A DNA stretch of 7,029 nt, taken from assembly GCA_002348585.1 (NCBI GenBank), contig DEBO01000073.1, forward strand, positions 840 through 7,868. The letters run 5' to 3'. Origin of the DNA: Alphaproteobacteria bacterium UBA2954. Lineage in GTDB: Bacteria; Pseudomonadota; Alphaproteobacteria; Puniceispirillales; Puniceispirillaceae. A program made the translations under genes and the position numbers. Shown here in pieces: positions 1-6,253 of this stretch (its first letter is position 1; the number at the start of each line of letters is the position of its first letter). A model generated the notes under the pieces. The model did not search any database, was not told the DNA's origin, and saw nothing but the letters and a program-made list of their open reading frames with translations.

Positions 1-422
1 AAACCGCCTGAAGGCTGATGCGTCATAATACGAGCGTGAGGCAGGCTATACCTTTTGTTTGCCGCCCCTGCTGTTAGCAACAGTGAGCCCATGGAAGCTG
101 CTTGCCCCATACAGACAGTAGCCACATCGGGCTTGATATATTGCATAGTGTCATAGATTGCCAAACCACTCGTCACAATTCCACCTGGTGAATTGATATA
201 CATGAAAATATCTTTGGTCGGGTTTTCTGCTTCTAAGAACAGAAGCTGAGCGCATACAAGTGAGGCCATCACATCCTCAACTGGACCATTAAGAAAAATT
301 ATCCGCTCTTTCAAAAGGCGGGAAAATATGTCAAAGGAACGCTCTCCTCTGCCAGTTTGTTCAATCACCATCGGCACAAGATTCATATCCATAGGCGACG
401 TTCCAGCTTTATACATGTTCAT
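1..422 (-). CDS. clpP: ATP-dependent Clp protease proteolytic subunit ClpP (partial, C-terminus beyond the left edge)
   Basis: This is the serine peptidase subunit that forms the double heptameric barrel used by ClpX or ClpA to degrade unfolded and tagged proteins in the cytoplasm. I translated the minus strand by eye: 140 codons are visible from ATG at 422 and no stop is met before the edge. The nucleophile Ser110 lies in MGQAASMGS and the catalytic His135 in IMTHQPSGG. Their 25-residue spacing is that of E. coli ClpP; the catalytic Asp lies outside the window. [20 protein letters not shown] (77-96) is the usual ClpP core. The start is supported by AGGAG at 431-435, 8 nt upstream; Met3 and Met11 are less well placed. 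It lies 239 nt downstream of tig on the same strand, the common tig-clpP-clpX order, so clpX is expected to the left. A terminator between the genes suggests separate transcription. Confidence 0.96.
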   Translation of the reverse strand, partial: MNMYKAGTSPMDMNLVPMVIEQTGRGERSFDIFSRLLKERIIFLNGPVEDVMASLVCAQLLFLEAENPTKDIFMYINSPGGIVTSGLAIYDTMQYIKPDVATVCMGQAASMGSLLLTAGAANKRYSLPHARIMTHQPSGG

Positions 423-537
423 CTTTATGTCTCCTAAATGCCGTACAGAGGGAGGCTGTCCGGTGGTTTCAGCCTGACAGAGCAAACTTTTCCGCTCAGG
501 TTGCCCCATCTGCTCAATGCTGAGTGCTATCACGAGT

Positions 538-557
538 GAATGTTGGTTACAACATTC
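538..557. repeat. Perfect 8-bp inverted repeat upstream of clpP
   Basis: GAATGTTG (538-545) and CAACATTC (550-557) are exact reverse complements around the 4-nt centre GTTA. The site lies about 115-135 bp upstream of the clpP start and just downstream of the tig terminator, where a clpP promoter would be expected. It could be a protein-binding operator or a small hairpin. No run of T follows it on either strand, so it is not a terminator. The binding protein, if any, is unknown. Confidence 0.5.
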
Positions 558-582
558 TCTTACTAAAGTTAAGCATGAACGT

Positions 583-614
583 AAAAACTGCCAACCCCAA
601 GGCTGACAGTTTTT
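583..614 (-). terminator. Intrinsic terminator of tig
   Basis: On the minus strand a 14-bp stem can form between 614-601 and 596-583 with a TTGG tetraloop (600-597). The transcript ends in the T run 587-583, which is also the distal part of the stem. Two positions (591/606 and 594/603) are G-U wobbles on the minus strand but A-C mismatches on the plus strand, so the structure is built for minus-strand RNA. It starts 47 nt after the tig stop codon and separates tig from clpP. Confidence 0.8.
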
Positions 615-661
615 TAGTTTTACATCTTTTATAACCGACCGAAAACAAACTTGATAGGGTG

Positions 662-2146
662 TCATAACCCTTTTTTCTTTGCTGCTCTATTTTTCTTCGC
701 AGCAGCTTTTTTCGGAGCGACTTCTTTAGTTGCTGCCTTAGCCTTACTCTTTTTAGACGGCGCTTTCTTAGGCTCAGATTTGGCTTGCTTTGAACTCTTT
801 CCAGCACCCTTTTCTCCCGGCTCTGAGTAAAGCTCTTCTGCAGTTATTTCAATGTCTGTGACTTTCGCCATTTCAAGAATATAATCCATTACAAGCTCTT
901 CAAACATCGGCCCAGCGAGTTGCTGCATTGCATCAGGATTGTTTTGATAATATTGAATTACTTCCTGCTCCTGCCCTGGAAAACGACTGGATTGTTCGAT
1001 CACAGTACGTTTGATATCCTCTTCGCTGACCTGGATGTTGTTGTTTTGACCTATTTCGGTCAGCAGCAGACCCAGTCGAACGCGCCGCGTGGCCACCGTC
1101 CGTGCTTCTTCTTTTTGCTCATCATTTAAAGCTTCATCAGCTACGTTCGTATGATCATGGTCTTCACTATGATTATGGTCATCAGGCTGAGAAAACGATT
1201 TAACCACGACATCGTATTCAGACTGCAAAAGGCTCGGTGGAACATCAAAGTCCATTTGTACAGCCAGTTGGTCAAAAACGTTTGTTTTAACAGCCGCACG
1301 AAGCGCTGTGGCATGCTGGGATGCCAGTTGACCAGCAACAGCATTTCGCAGCGCATCAAGATTTTCAAATCCGAGCTTGCTGGCCAATTCATTATCTACC
1401 TTAGAATCACCTTTTTCATGAATTTCTCTCACTGGACATTCAAAAACAGCTTCTTTACCTGCAAGATGTGCAGCTTGATAATCAGCTGGGAAAGTGACCT
1501 TTACATCAACTGTTTCGCCTACCTTCGCGCCAACAAGGCCATCTTCAAATCCGGGGATGAAGCTATTTGAGCCCAATTCCAGCATGTGATCCTGCGCTGC
1601 TCCACCTTCAAAAGCCTTGCCGTCAATACGGCCTGTGAAGTCGATCAGAAGCACATCACCCAATTTTGACTCACGCTTCGTCTCAACTTTTTTGGTGGGC
1701 CTATTCTCATCAGCAAGCCTTTGCATCGTCTCTTCTATACCTGACTCGTCGTTAGGCAGAACCGGACGTTCAATGGAAAGGGCAGCTAAATCAGGAATTG
1801 TGATATTTGGCATAATTTCAGCAGAGAGCTTGGCTACTAGGTCACTGCCATCTTCAAAACTTATGATGTCCATCTTTGGCTGGCTGGCCAGTTTCAGCTC
1901 TTGCTCTTCGATTGTCTGTTTTGCGGCGTCATCAAGAGTTGTGCGAATAATCTCACCTTTAACCTGACCCCCGAAGCGGGCTTTCACCACTGACATCGGC
2001 ACTTTGCCCGGCCGGAAACCAGGCATATTGGCCGTTGTTGCAACCTCCGCCAGTCTAGCTGAAACTTTTTCATCCATCTCTGCAGCGGTGAATGTAATTT
2101 CATACTCCCGCGCAAGACCTTCGTTCAGTGTTTCTTTGATATTCAT
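662..2146 (-). CDS. tig: Trigger factor (ribosome-associated chaperone and peptidyl-prolyl isomerase)
   Basis: Trigger factor binds ribosomal protein L23 at the exit tunnel and shields nascent chains. The protein has 494 residues from the chosen start, longer than the 432 of E. coli. The N-terminal ribosome-binding domain (1-115) carries the signature GFRPGKVP at 43-50, the same position as in E. coli. The FKBP-type PPIase domain (about 160-245) contains [14 protein letters not shown] and [16 protein letters not shown]. The C-terminal chaperone domain covers about 246-440. Two oddities are a His/Asp-rich insert at 319-333 and a Lys/Ala-rich tail at 441-494. I chose ATG at 2146 because AGGA (2153-2156) lies 6 nt upstream and the protein then begins [11 protein letters not shown], as expected for the family. 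In-frame starts at 2164 and 2179 exist, but the first overlaps a candidate -10 box. It follows tRNA-Leu and precedes clpP. Confidence 0.96.
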   Translation of the reverse strand: MNIKETLNEGLAREYEITFTAAEMDEKVSARLAEVATTANMPGFRPGKVPMSVVKARFGGQVKGEIIRTTLDDAAKQTIEEQELKLASQPKMDIISFEDGSDLVAKLSAEIMPNITIPDLAALSIERPVLPNDESGIEETMQRLADENRPTKKVETKRESKLGDVLLIDFTGRIDGKAFEGGAAQDHMLELGSNSFIPGFEDGLVGAKVGETVDVKVTFPADYQAAHLAGKEAVFECPVREIHEKGDSKVDNELASKLGFENLDALRNAVAGQLASQHATALRAAVKTNVFDQLAVQMDFDVPPSLLQSEYDVVVKSFSQPDDHNHSEDHDHTNVADEALNDEQKEEARTVATRRVRLGLLLTEIGQNNNIQVSEEDIKRTVIEQSSRFPGQEQEVIQYYQNNPDAMQQLAGPMFEELVMDYILEMAKVTDIEITAEELYSEPGEKGAGKSSKQAKSEPKKAPSKKSKAKAATKEVAPKKAAAKKNRAAKKKGL

Positions 2147-2152
2147 ATTCTG

Positions 2153-2156
2153 TCCT
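2153..2156 (-). promoter_or_regulatory. Ribosome binding site of tig that decides the start
   Basis: AGGA on the minus strand, with a 6-nt spacer to ATG at 2146. The upstream in-frame ATGs at 2164 and 2179 have no purine-rich site at a suitable distance. This favours the shorter 494-residue protein. Confidence 0.7.
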
Positions 2157-2162
2157 GTTGAC

Positions 2163-2193
2163 ATTATACTAACTGCCAAAAATCACCCGTCAA
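2163..2193 (-). promoter_or_regulatory. Candidate sigma-70 type promoter of tig
   Basis: On the minus strand TTGACG (2193-2188) is followed after 19 bp by a perfect TATAAT (2168-2163). The spacer is 2 bp longer than ideal, which lowers confidence. Transcription would start at about 2156, giving a very short leader that keeps at most part of the Shine-Dalgarno. Read-through from tRNA-Leu is an alternative way to transcribe tig. Confidence 0.4.
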
Positions 2194-2234
2194 AACCTGC
2201 ACGTGGTTTACTAAAGGGCATCATTTCGTGATGA

Positions 2235-2319
2235 TGGTGCGGGCGGAGGGACTTGAACCCCCACATCGCAAGATACCAGAACCTAAATCTGGCGCGTCTA
2301 CCAATTTCGCCACGCCCGC
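2235..2319 (-). tRNA. tRNA-Leu, anticodon TAG
   Basis: It folds as a class II tRNA on the minus strand. The 7-bp acceptor stem is GCGGGCG/CGCCCGC with discriminator A73 (2238), and CCA is encoded (2237-2235). The D arm has GCG/CGC with a GG pair in the loop. The anticodon stem CCAGA/TCTGG encloses the loop TTTAGGT, giving anticodon TAG, which reads CUA and probably other CUN codons. The long variable arm has an ATC/GAT stem, and the T loop is TTCAAGT. Length is 85 nt including CCA. It lies 88 bp upstream of tig on the same strand. Confidence 0.97.
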
Positions 2320-2340
2320 ATCATTACCTTGCGTTGGGCA

Positions 2341-2370
2341 TCGGTACTCGAAAAATAGATACCAGGTCAA
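2341..2370 (-). promoter_or_regulatory. Candidate promoter of tRNA-Leu
   Basis: On the minus strand TTGACC (2370-2365) is followed after 18 bp by TACCGA (2346-2341), a poor -10. Transcription would begin about 15 nt before the mature 5' end. The -35 box and spacer length match those of the candidate tRNA-His promoter. The weak -10 makes this tentative; co-transcription with tRNA-His is the alternative. Confidence 0.3.
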
Positions 2371-2440
2371 GCGATAATGCAAAAACCGACCGAAGTGGCC
2401 TCATTCTTACACTCAAATTTACATCTGGGGGATTAGGAAA

Positions 2441-2518
2441 TGGGGCGAGTGACCGGATTTGAACCGGCGACATCCAGTACCACAAACTGGCGCTCTAACC
2501 AACTGAGCTACACCCGCC
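2441..2518 (-). tRNA. tRNA-His, anticodon GTG
   Basis: On the minus strand the acceptor stem GCGGGTG/CACTCGC (one G-U pair) is capped by the His-specific extra G(-1) at 2518, opposite C73 at 2444. CCA is encoded at 2443-2441. The anticodon stem CCAGT/ACTGG encloses TTGTGGT, giving GTG. The D arm (TAGCTCAGTTGGTTAGAGC) and T arm (loop TTCAAAT) are standard. The G(-1):C73 pair is the identity element for histidyl-tRNA synthetase and confirms the assignment. It is divergent from the aminotransferase gene. Confidence 0.97.
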
Positions 2519-2547
2519 ACAACATTCGTGAAATATAAATCAAAGCT

Positions 2548-2577
2548 TTAATAGGCGAGAAATATGTATATGGTCAA
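2548..2577 (-). promoter_or_regulatory. Candidate promoter of tRNA-His
   Basis: On the minus strand TTGACC (2577-2572) is separated by 18 bp from TATTAA (2553-2548). Transcription would start near 2541, about 23 nt before the mature tRNA. The site sits in the 86-bp divergent region shared with the aminotransferase gene. Confidence 0.45.
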
Positions 2578-2604
2578 ATAAAAACCACTGTATGAGATTT
2601 GTTC

Positions 2605-3771
2605 ATGCTTAATCTATCTGCTGACAAACTGGGAACTGAAACCGCTTTTGGAGTTTTAGCCAGAGCCGGTGTGCTTGCCGCACAAGGAAATGATATCATC
2701 AATTTAGGGATAGGCCAGCCAGATTTCAGAACGCCTGAACATATCGTTGAGGCAGGAATCCGAGCTTTACTGGATGGGGCTCATGGTTATACGCCCTCCA
2801 TGGGACTGCCTGCCTTGCGTGAAGCTGTTGCCACAGACATCCATCAACGCTACGGAAACGAGCCTGACGTTAATAACATTCAAATAGTCCCTGGCGGAAA
2901 GCCAATTTTGTTTACAGCAATGATGCTATTAGGTGGCCCGGAACACGAAATTCTGACACCTGACCCTGGTTTTCCAATTTATCAGTCAGCCATCAATTAT
3001 TCAGGGGCCAGGTCTATTCCTTACGGTTTAATCGAGAAAAATGGTTTCGCTTTTGATGCTGAGGAAGTGCTGTCAAAAATCACAGATAGAACAAGTCTTG
3101 TTATTGTAAATTCACCAGCAAATCCAACAGGTGGCGTCACTCCACGCGCTGAATTGGACAAATTTGTTAAGGGGCTTGAAATTTTTCCGCATGTTACCGT
3201 CCTGTCAGATGAAATTTACGACCGGTTAATTTTTGAAGGCGAACCAGTTTCACTCATTATCTACCCCAGCCTTCAGGACAGATTAATTATTTTGAATGGC
3301 TGGTCAAAAACTTACGCGATGACAGGCTGGCGTATTGGATATGGTGTTTGGCCCAAACGGCTTGTCGATTATGCAGACAGATTAGCCGTTAACTTCCATT
3401 CCTGTGTGAATGCACCCTCACAACATGCCGCGATTGCTGCTTTGCAGGGTGATCAGACCTGTGTCGATGAAATGCTGACAGCGTTCAGGCGGCGTGGCGC
3501 GCTTATCACGAAGTTACTGAACCAGATTGAAGGAGTAAGATGCCAACAACCAGGCGGCGCATTTTACGCCTTTGCAAATATTATTGACACTCCCTTTTCC
3601 TCTGATGCATTTCAAGAAAAACTATTGGAAGAATATGGTGTCGCCGGAATCGCAGGTACTTCATTCGGCAGTTTTGGTGAAGGCTACATCCGTTTGTCCT
3701 GCGCCAATTCAGATGAAGCGATTGAACGGGCTGTCTCACGCATTCAAAAAATGTTGGACGACTCTGCCTAA
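2605..3771 (+). CDS. Class I/II PLP-dependent aminotransferase (aspartate aminotransferase-like)
   Basis: A soluble fold-type I aminotransferase of 388 residues, the usual family length (COG0436-like). Visible family positions are GYTPSMGLPALREAVA (61-76) in the cofactor domain, NPTGG with Asn173, SDEIYDRL with Asp202 (pyridine nitrogen) and Tyr205, the Schiff-base Lys235 in NGWSKTYAMTGWRIGYG, Arg243 (phosphate), and Arg363 in YIRLS (substrate carboxylate). All catalytic residues are present, so it should be active. The exact amino donor cannot be read from the sequence: aspartate, alanine or an aromatic acid are possible. PGGKPILF (96-103) is a subgroup feature that may help to place it. I chose ATG at 2605 over the in-frame TTG at 2599; the Shine-Dalgarno is weak (GAG at 2594-2596). 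No clear terminator follows it. It lies 170 bp upstream of glnB, so read-through is possible. Confidence 0.93.
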   Translation: MLNLSADKLGTETAFGVLARAGVLAAQGNDIINLGIGQPDFRTPEHIVEAGIRALLDGAHGYTPSMGLPALREAVATDIHQRYGNEPDVNNIQIVPGGKPILFTAMMLLGGPEHEILTPDPGFPIYQSAINYSGARSIPYGLIEKNGFAFDAEEVLSKITDRTSLVIVNSPANPTGGVTPRAELDKFVKGLEIFPHVTVLSDEIYDRLIFEGEPVSLIIYPSLQDRLIILNGWSKTYAMTGWRIGYGVWPKRLVDYADRLAVNFHSCVNAPSQHAAIAALQGDQTCVDEMLTAFRRRGALITKLLNQIEGVRCQQPGGAFYAFANIIDTPFSSDAFQEKLLEEYGVAGIAGTSFGSFGEGYIRLSCANSDEAIERAVSRIQKMLDDSA

Positions 3772-3935
3772 TTAATATGCAAATGCAGGCTGTTCTTTAG
3801 TTCTCTTCCTTCAAAGTCTTGCGAAAAGATATGAACAGGGCTTTAACGTTCAGTGTTTAGGGGTTTTGGAGATAGGCAAGAATTTTAAAGTCAATCCGAC
3901 ACCCTAGCATATTTACCAGAAAACAGTTCAGGTGA

Positions 3936-4280
<345 letters not shown>

Positions 4281-4307
4281 TCGGATTAATTTGTAATTTG
4301 AAATCCT

Positions 4308-4325
4308 GCGGCCTGTCTAGGCTGC
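4308..4325 (+). other. Hairpin in the glnB-glnA intergenic RNA
   Basis: GCGGCCT (4308-4314) pairs with AGGCTGC (4319-4325) around a GTCT tetraloop: 7 bp including one G-U wobble. It lies 27 nt after the glnB stop and 58 nt before the glnA start, with no T run behind it. It is therefore not a terminator. A role in mRNA processing or differential stability of glnB and glnA is possible but is inference. Confidence 0.5.
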
Positions 4326-4383
4326 CGAAAATATCGAGATGAACAGAAACAGAGCCGAAATGATTACTTGAAAGGAAAAGAAA

Positions 4384-5793
4384 ATGTCTGACGCAAAAAC
4401 GATCATGGAGATGATCAAAGAGAATGACATATCTTATGTCGACTTGCGCTTTACCGACCCACGCGGTAAAATGCAGCATGTAACACAACATATTGATACA
4501 ATAGAAAAAGAATCCCTTTCAGAGGGGTTCATGTTTGATGGGTCTTCAATTGCGGGCTGGAAAGCCATTAATGAATCAGACATGAAGTTAATGCCGGATC
4601 TTTCTCGTGCTTATGTTGACCCATTTTTTTCGCAGACTACCTTGGCAGTGTTCTGTGATGTCCTAGACCCTATTACAGGTGAGCCTTATGAGCGTGACCC
4701 GCGCGGCACTGCGAAAGCGGCTCTCGCTCATATGCAGGCAGCCGGAATTGCGGACACAGCTTATTTTGGTCCGGAAGCAGAGTTCTTCATTTTTGAGGAT
4801 GTAAAGGTGGACGTGTCCATGAACCGTTCGATGTTTCAGGTGGACTCAGTTGAGGGGCCCTACAACAGCGCACGTGAGTATGAAGAAGGCAATATGGGTC
4901 ACCGCCCGGGCGTGAAAGGTGGGTATTTCCCCGTTCCACCGATCGATTCAGGACAGGACATTCGTTCTGAGATGTTGTCAGTTATGGCGGATATGGGCGT
5001 ACCTGTGGAAAAGCATCACCACGAAGTCGCTCCTTCCCAGCACGAATTAGGCATGAAATTTGGCACGCTGCTTGAAACAGCTGATAATATGCAGCTATAC
5101 AAATACTCAGTGCATCAGGTTGCCCATGCTTACGGACTGTCTGCGACTTTTCTACCAAAACCGATTGCCGGTGATAATGGTTCAGGGATGCATGTTCACC
5201 AGTCTTTATGGGCAGGTGGCAAGCCATTATTTGCAGGTAACGGCTATGCGGATCTATCCGAAGCGGCATTGCATTACATCGGCGGCATTATCAAACATGC
5301 AAAAGCGCTGAATGCGTTTACTAACCCGTCAACAAACAGCTACAAGCGCTTGATCCCAGGCTTCGAAGCCCCAGTCCTGCTCGCCTATTCTGCACGGAAC
5401 CGTTCAGCCTCCTGCCGTATCCCATTTGTAGCCAGCCCCAATGGTAAGCGTGTTGAAGTGCGCTTCCCAGACGCAACAGCTAATCCATACCTTGCTTTCT
5501 CAGCTATGCTGATGGCCGGGCTGGATGGCATTCGTAACAAAATCCACCCTGGGGATGCCATGGATAAAGATTTGTACGACTTGCCTGCAGAAGAACTGGC
5601 GCAAATACCAACAGTCTGCGGGTCCTTGCGTGAGGCTCTAGACAGCCTAAATGCTGACCGTGCCTTTTTAACAGAAGGTAATGTATTTACGGACGACCAG
5701 ATTGACGCGTACATCGAATTAAAAATGGAAGAGGTCATCACTCTTGAGCATGCCCCCCATCCTGTTGAATTTCAGATGTATTACTCATACTAA
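4384..5793 (+). CDS. glnA: Glutamine synthetase, type I (GSI-beta)
   Basis: The enzyme joins ammonia to glutamate at the cost of ATP and acts in the cytoplasm as a dodecamer. Its 469 residues match E. coli GlnA. Visible motifs are FDGSSIAGW (51-59), metal ligands Glu131 and Glu133 in PEAEFFIF, the [11 protein letters not shown] segment with Glu214 and Glu221, NGSGMHVHQ with His270, the ATP/glutamate region [13 protein letters not shown] (314-326), and [11 protein letters not shown] (337-347). Tyr398 in MDKDLYDLP corresponds to the adenylylation Tyr397 of the mature E. coli enzyme, so control by GlnE is expected. AGGA at 4373-4376 lies 7 nt before ATG. It is 103 bp behind glnB with no terminator between, so the two form an operon. 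It ends at a strong terminator. Confidence 0.98.
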   Translation: MSDAKTIMEMIKENDISYVDLRFTDPRGKMQHVTQHIDTIEKESLSEGFMFDGSSIAGWKAINESDMKLMPDLSRAYVDPFFSQTTLAVFCDVLDPITGEPYERDPRGTAKAALAHMQAAGIADTAYFGPEAEFFIFEDVKVDVSMNRSMFQVDSVEGPYNSAREYEEGNMGHRPGVKGGYFPVPPIDSGQDIRSEMLSVMADMGVPVEKHHHEVAPSQHELGMKFGTLLETADNMQLYKYSVHQVAHAYGLSATFLPKPIAGDNGSGMHVHQSLWAGGKPLFAGNGYADLSEAALHYIGGIIKHAKALNAFTNPSTNSYKRLIPGFEAPVLLAYSARNRSASCRIPFVASPNGKRVEVRFPDATANPYLAFSAMLMAGLDGIRNKIHPGDAMDKDLYDLPAEELAQIPTVCGSLREALDSLNADRAFLTEGNVFTDDQIDAYIELKMEEVITLEHAPHPVEFQMYYSY

Positions 5794-5814
5794 ATCTGGC
5801 AGACAGATAGTAAT

Positions 5815-5845
5815 AAACCCCGGGCAGATATGCTCGGGGTTTTTT
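5815..5845 (+). terminator. Intrinsic terminator of glnBA
   Basis: A 12-bp stem formed by 5815-5826 and 5831-5842, with GATA as the loop. It is C/G-rich at its core, has one G-U pair (5823/5834), and is followed directly by the T run 5840-5845. It begins 22 nt after the glnA stop codon. This is a textbook rho-independent terminator and isolates parE from the glnBA transcript. Confidence 0.93.
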
Positions 5846-5892
5846 ATTCGAGGCTCAGCGATACACTCTCCACATATTCAGCCCGCGGTCTG

Positions 5893-5911
5893 ACAAGACT
5901 GGCTGTCTTGT
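5893..5911. repeat. 7-bp inverted repeat in the glnA-parE gap
   Basis: ACAAGAC (5893-5899) and GTCTTGT (5905-5911) are exact reverse complements with a TGGCT loop. No T run follows on the plus strand. It could be a hairpin of an untranslated RNA, a weak second terminator element or a protein site. Its role is unknown. Confidence 0.4.
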
Positions 5912-6192
5912 ATACCAAAAACTCAGACAGAATGAAAAACTTACAGTGAAGTTGAACAGCAAAGACGCATTAGAAGATGTTACCATATATTCACCTTTTT
6001 GACCCCAGCTTTGATGTGAGGATAAGTTGTAATGCTCCCTGAAAAACCATCACTTATAAGATATCTCATGGGTGCCATTTCTTAAATTCTAAACTGTGTA
6101 GCAGGCTCATTTTAGTCCACTCTTAATAAAGGCGATCGCATAAAATAATGAATCCTTGTTAAGCTAAAATCGCTGTATCTAGTTTTAATCCT

Positions 6193-6220
6193 TTTACTTA
6201 ACCCCCATATATTGTAAAAT
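6193..6220 (+). promoter_or_regulatory. Candidate parE promoter
   Basis: TTTACT (6193-6198) and TAAAAT (6215-6220) are separated by 16 bp, matching 4 of 6 and 5 of 6 consensus positions. Transcription would start near 6227, about 27 nt before the parE ATG. The AT-rich setting makes chance matches likely, so this is tentative. Confidence 0.3.
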
Positions 6221-6243
6221 TTGCAAGACTCAACAATTTTTAC
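6214..6243. repeat. Imperfect 10-bp inverted repeat directly before parE
   Basis: GTAAAATTTG (6214-6223) and CAATTTTTAC (6234-6243) pair at 9 of 10 positions (one T-T mismatch) around a 10-nt centre. The repeat overlaps the candidate -10 box and ends 10 nt before the parE start. It fits an operator or a leader hairpin controlling translation. AT-richness raises the odds of a chance pairing. Confidence 0.4.
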
Positions 6244-6253
6244 TAGAAATGAA

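Larger units (their letters stand above)
5846..6253. other. Gap of about 410 bp without a gene, between the glnA terminator and parE
   Basis: I see no convincing gene on either strand. Open stretches are at most about 36 codons and lack a start with a ribosome binding site. The region is AT-rich towards parE. It contains a 7-bp inverted repeat (5893-5911), an isolated GCGATCGC palindrome (6132-6139), and a 10-bp near-perfect inverted repeat (6214-6243) just before parE. It must hold the parE promoter; a small RNA cannot be excluded. Confidence 0.6.

Noticed and set aside
1141..1570. Open frames on both strands inside tig
   Set aside because: They are shadows of the trigger factor reading frame and show no family motifs.
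2219..2236. CATCAT/ATGATG hairpin after tRNA-Leu as a terminator
   Set aside because: It overlaps the encoded CCA, is AT-rich with 6 bp, and no T run follows.
3790..3838. CTGTTC/GAACAG pairing as terminator of the aminotransferase gene
   Set aside because: The 6-bp arms are about 40 nt apart and no T run follows.
3842..3895. CGTTCA-containing leader of glnB considered as a glutamine (glnA-type) riboswitch
   Set aside because: Only the short CGTTCA string matches; the remaining conserved segments and paired stems that I know for that motif are not seen.
5892..6002. Plus-strand open stretch of about 36 codons in the same gap
   Set aside because: It has no ATG start and no ribosome binding site, and its translation resembles nothing I know.
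5970..6085. Minus-strand open frame of about 32 codons in the glnA-parE gap
   Set aside because: No ribosome binding site, no recognisable protein and too short to support.
6132..6139. GCGATCGC palindrome, identical to the cyanobacterial HIP1 core
   Set aside because: I noticed only this one copy, and the genes are proteobacterial; a chance octamer.
6184..6202. TTAA-TTAAC pair upstream of parE as a CtrA binding site
   Set aside because: The spacing is 9 bp instead of the 7 bp expected for the CtrA box.
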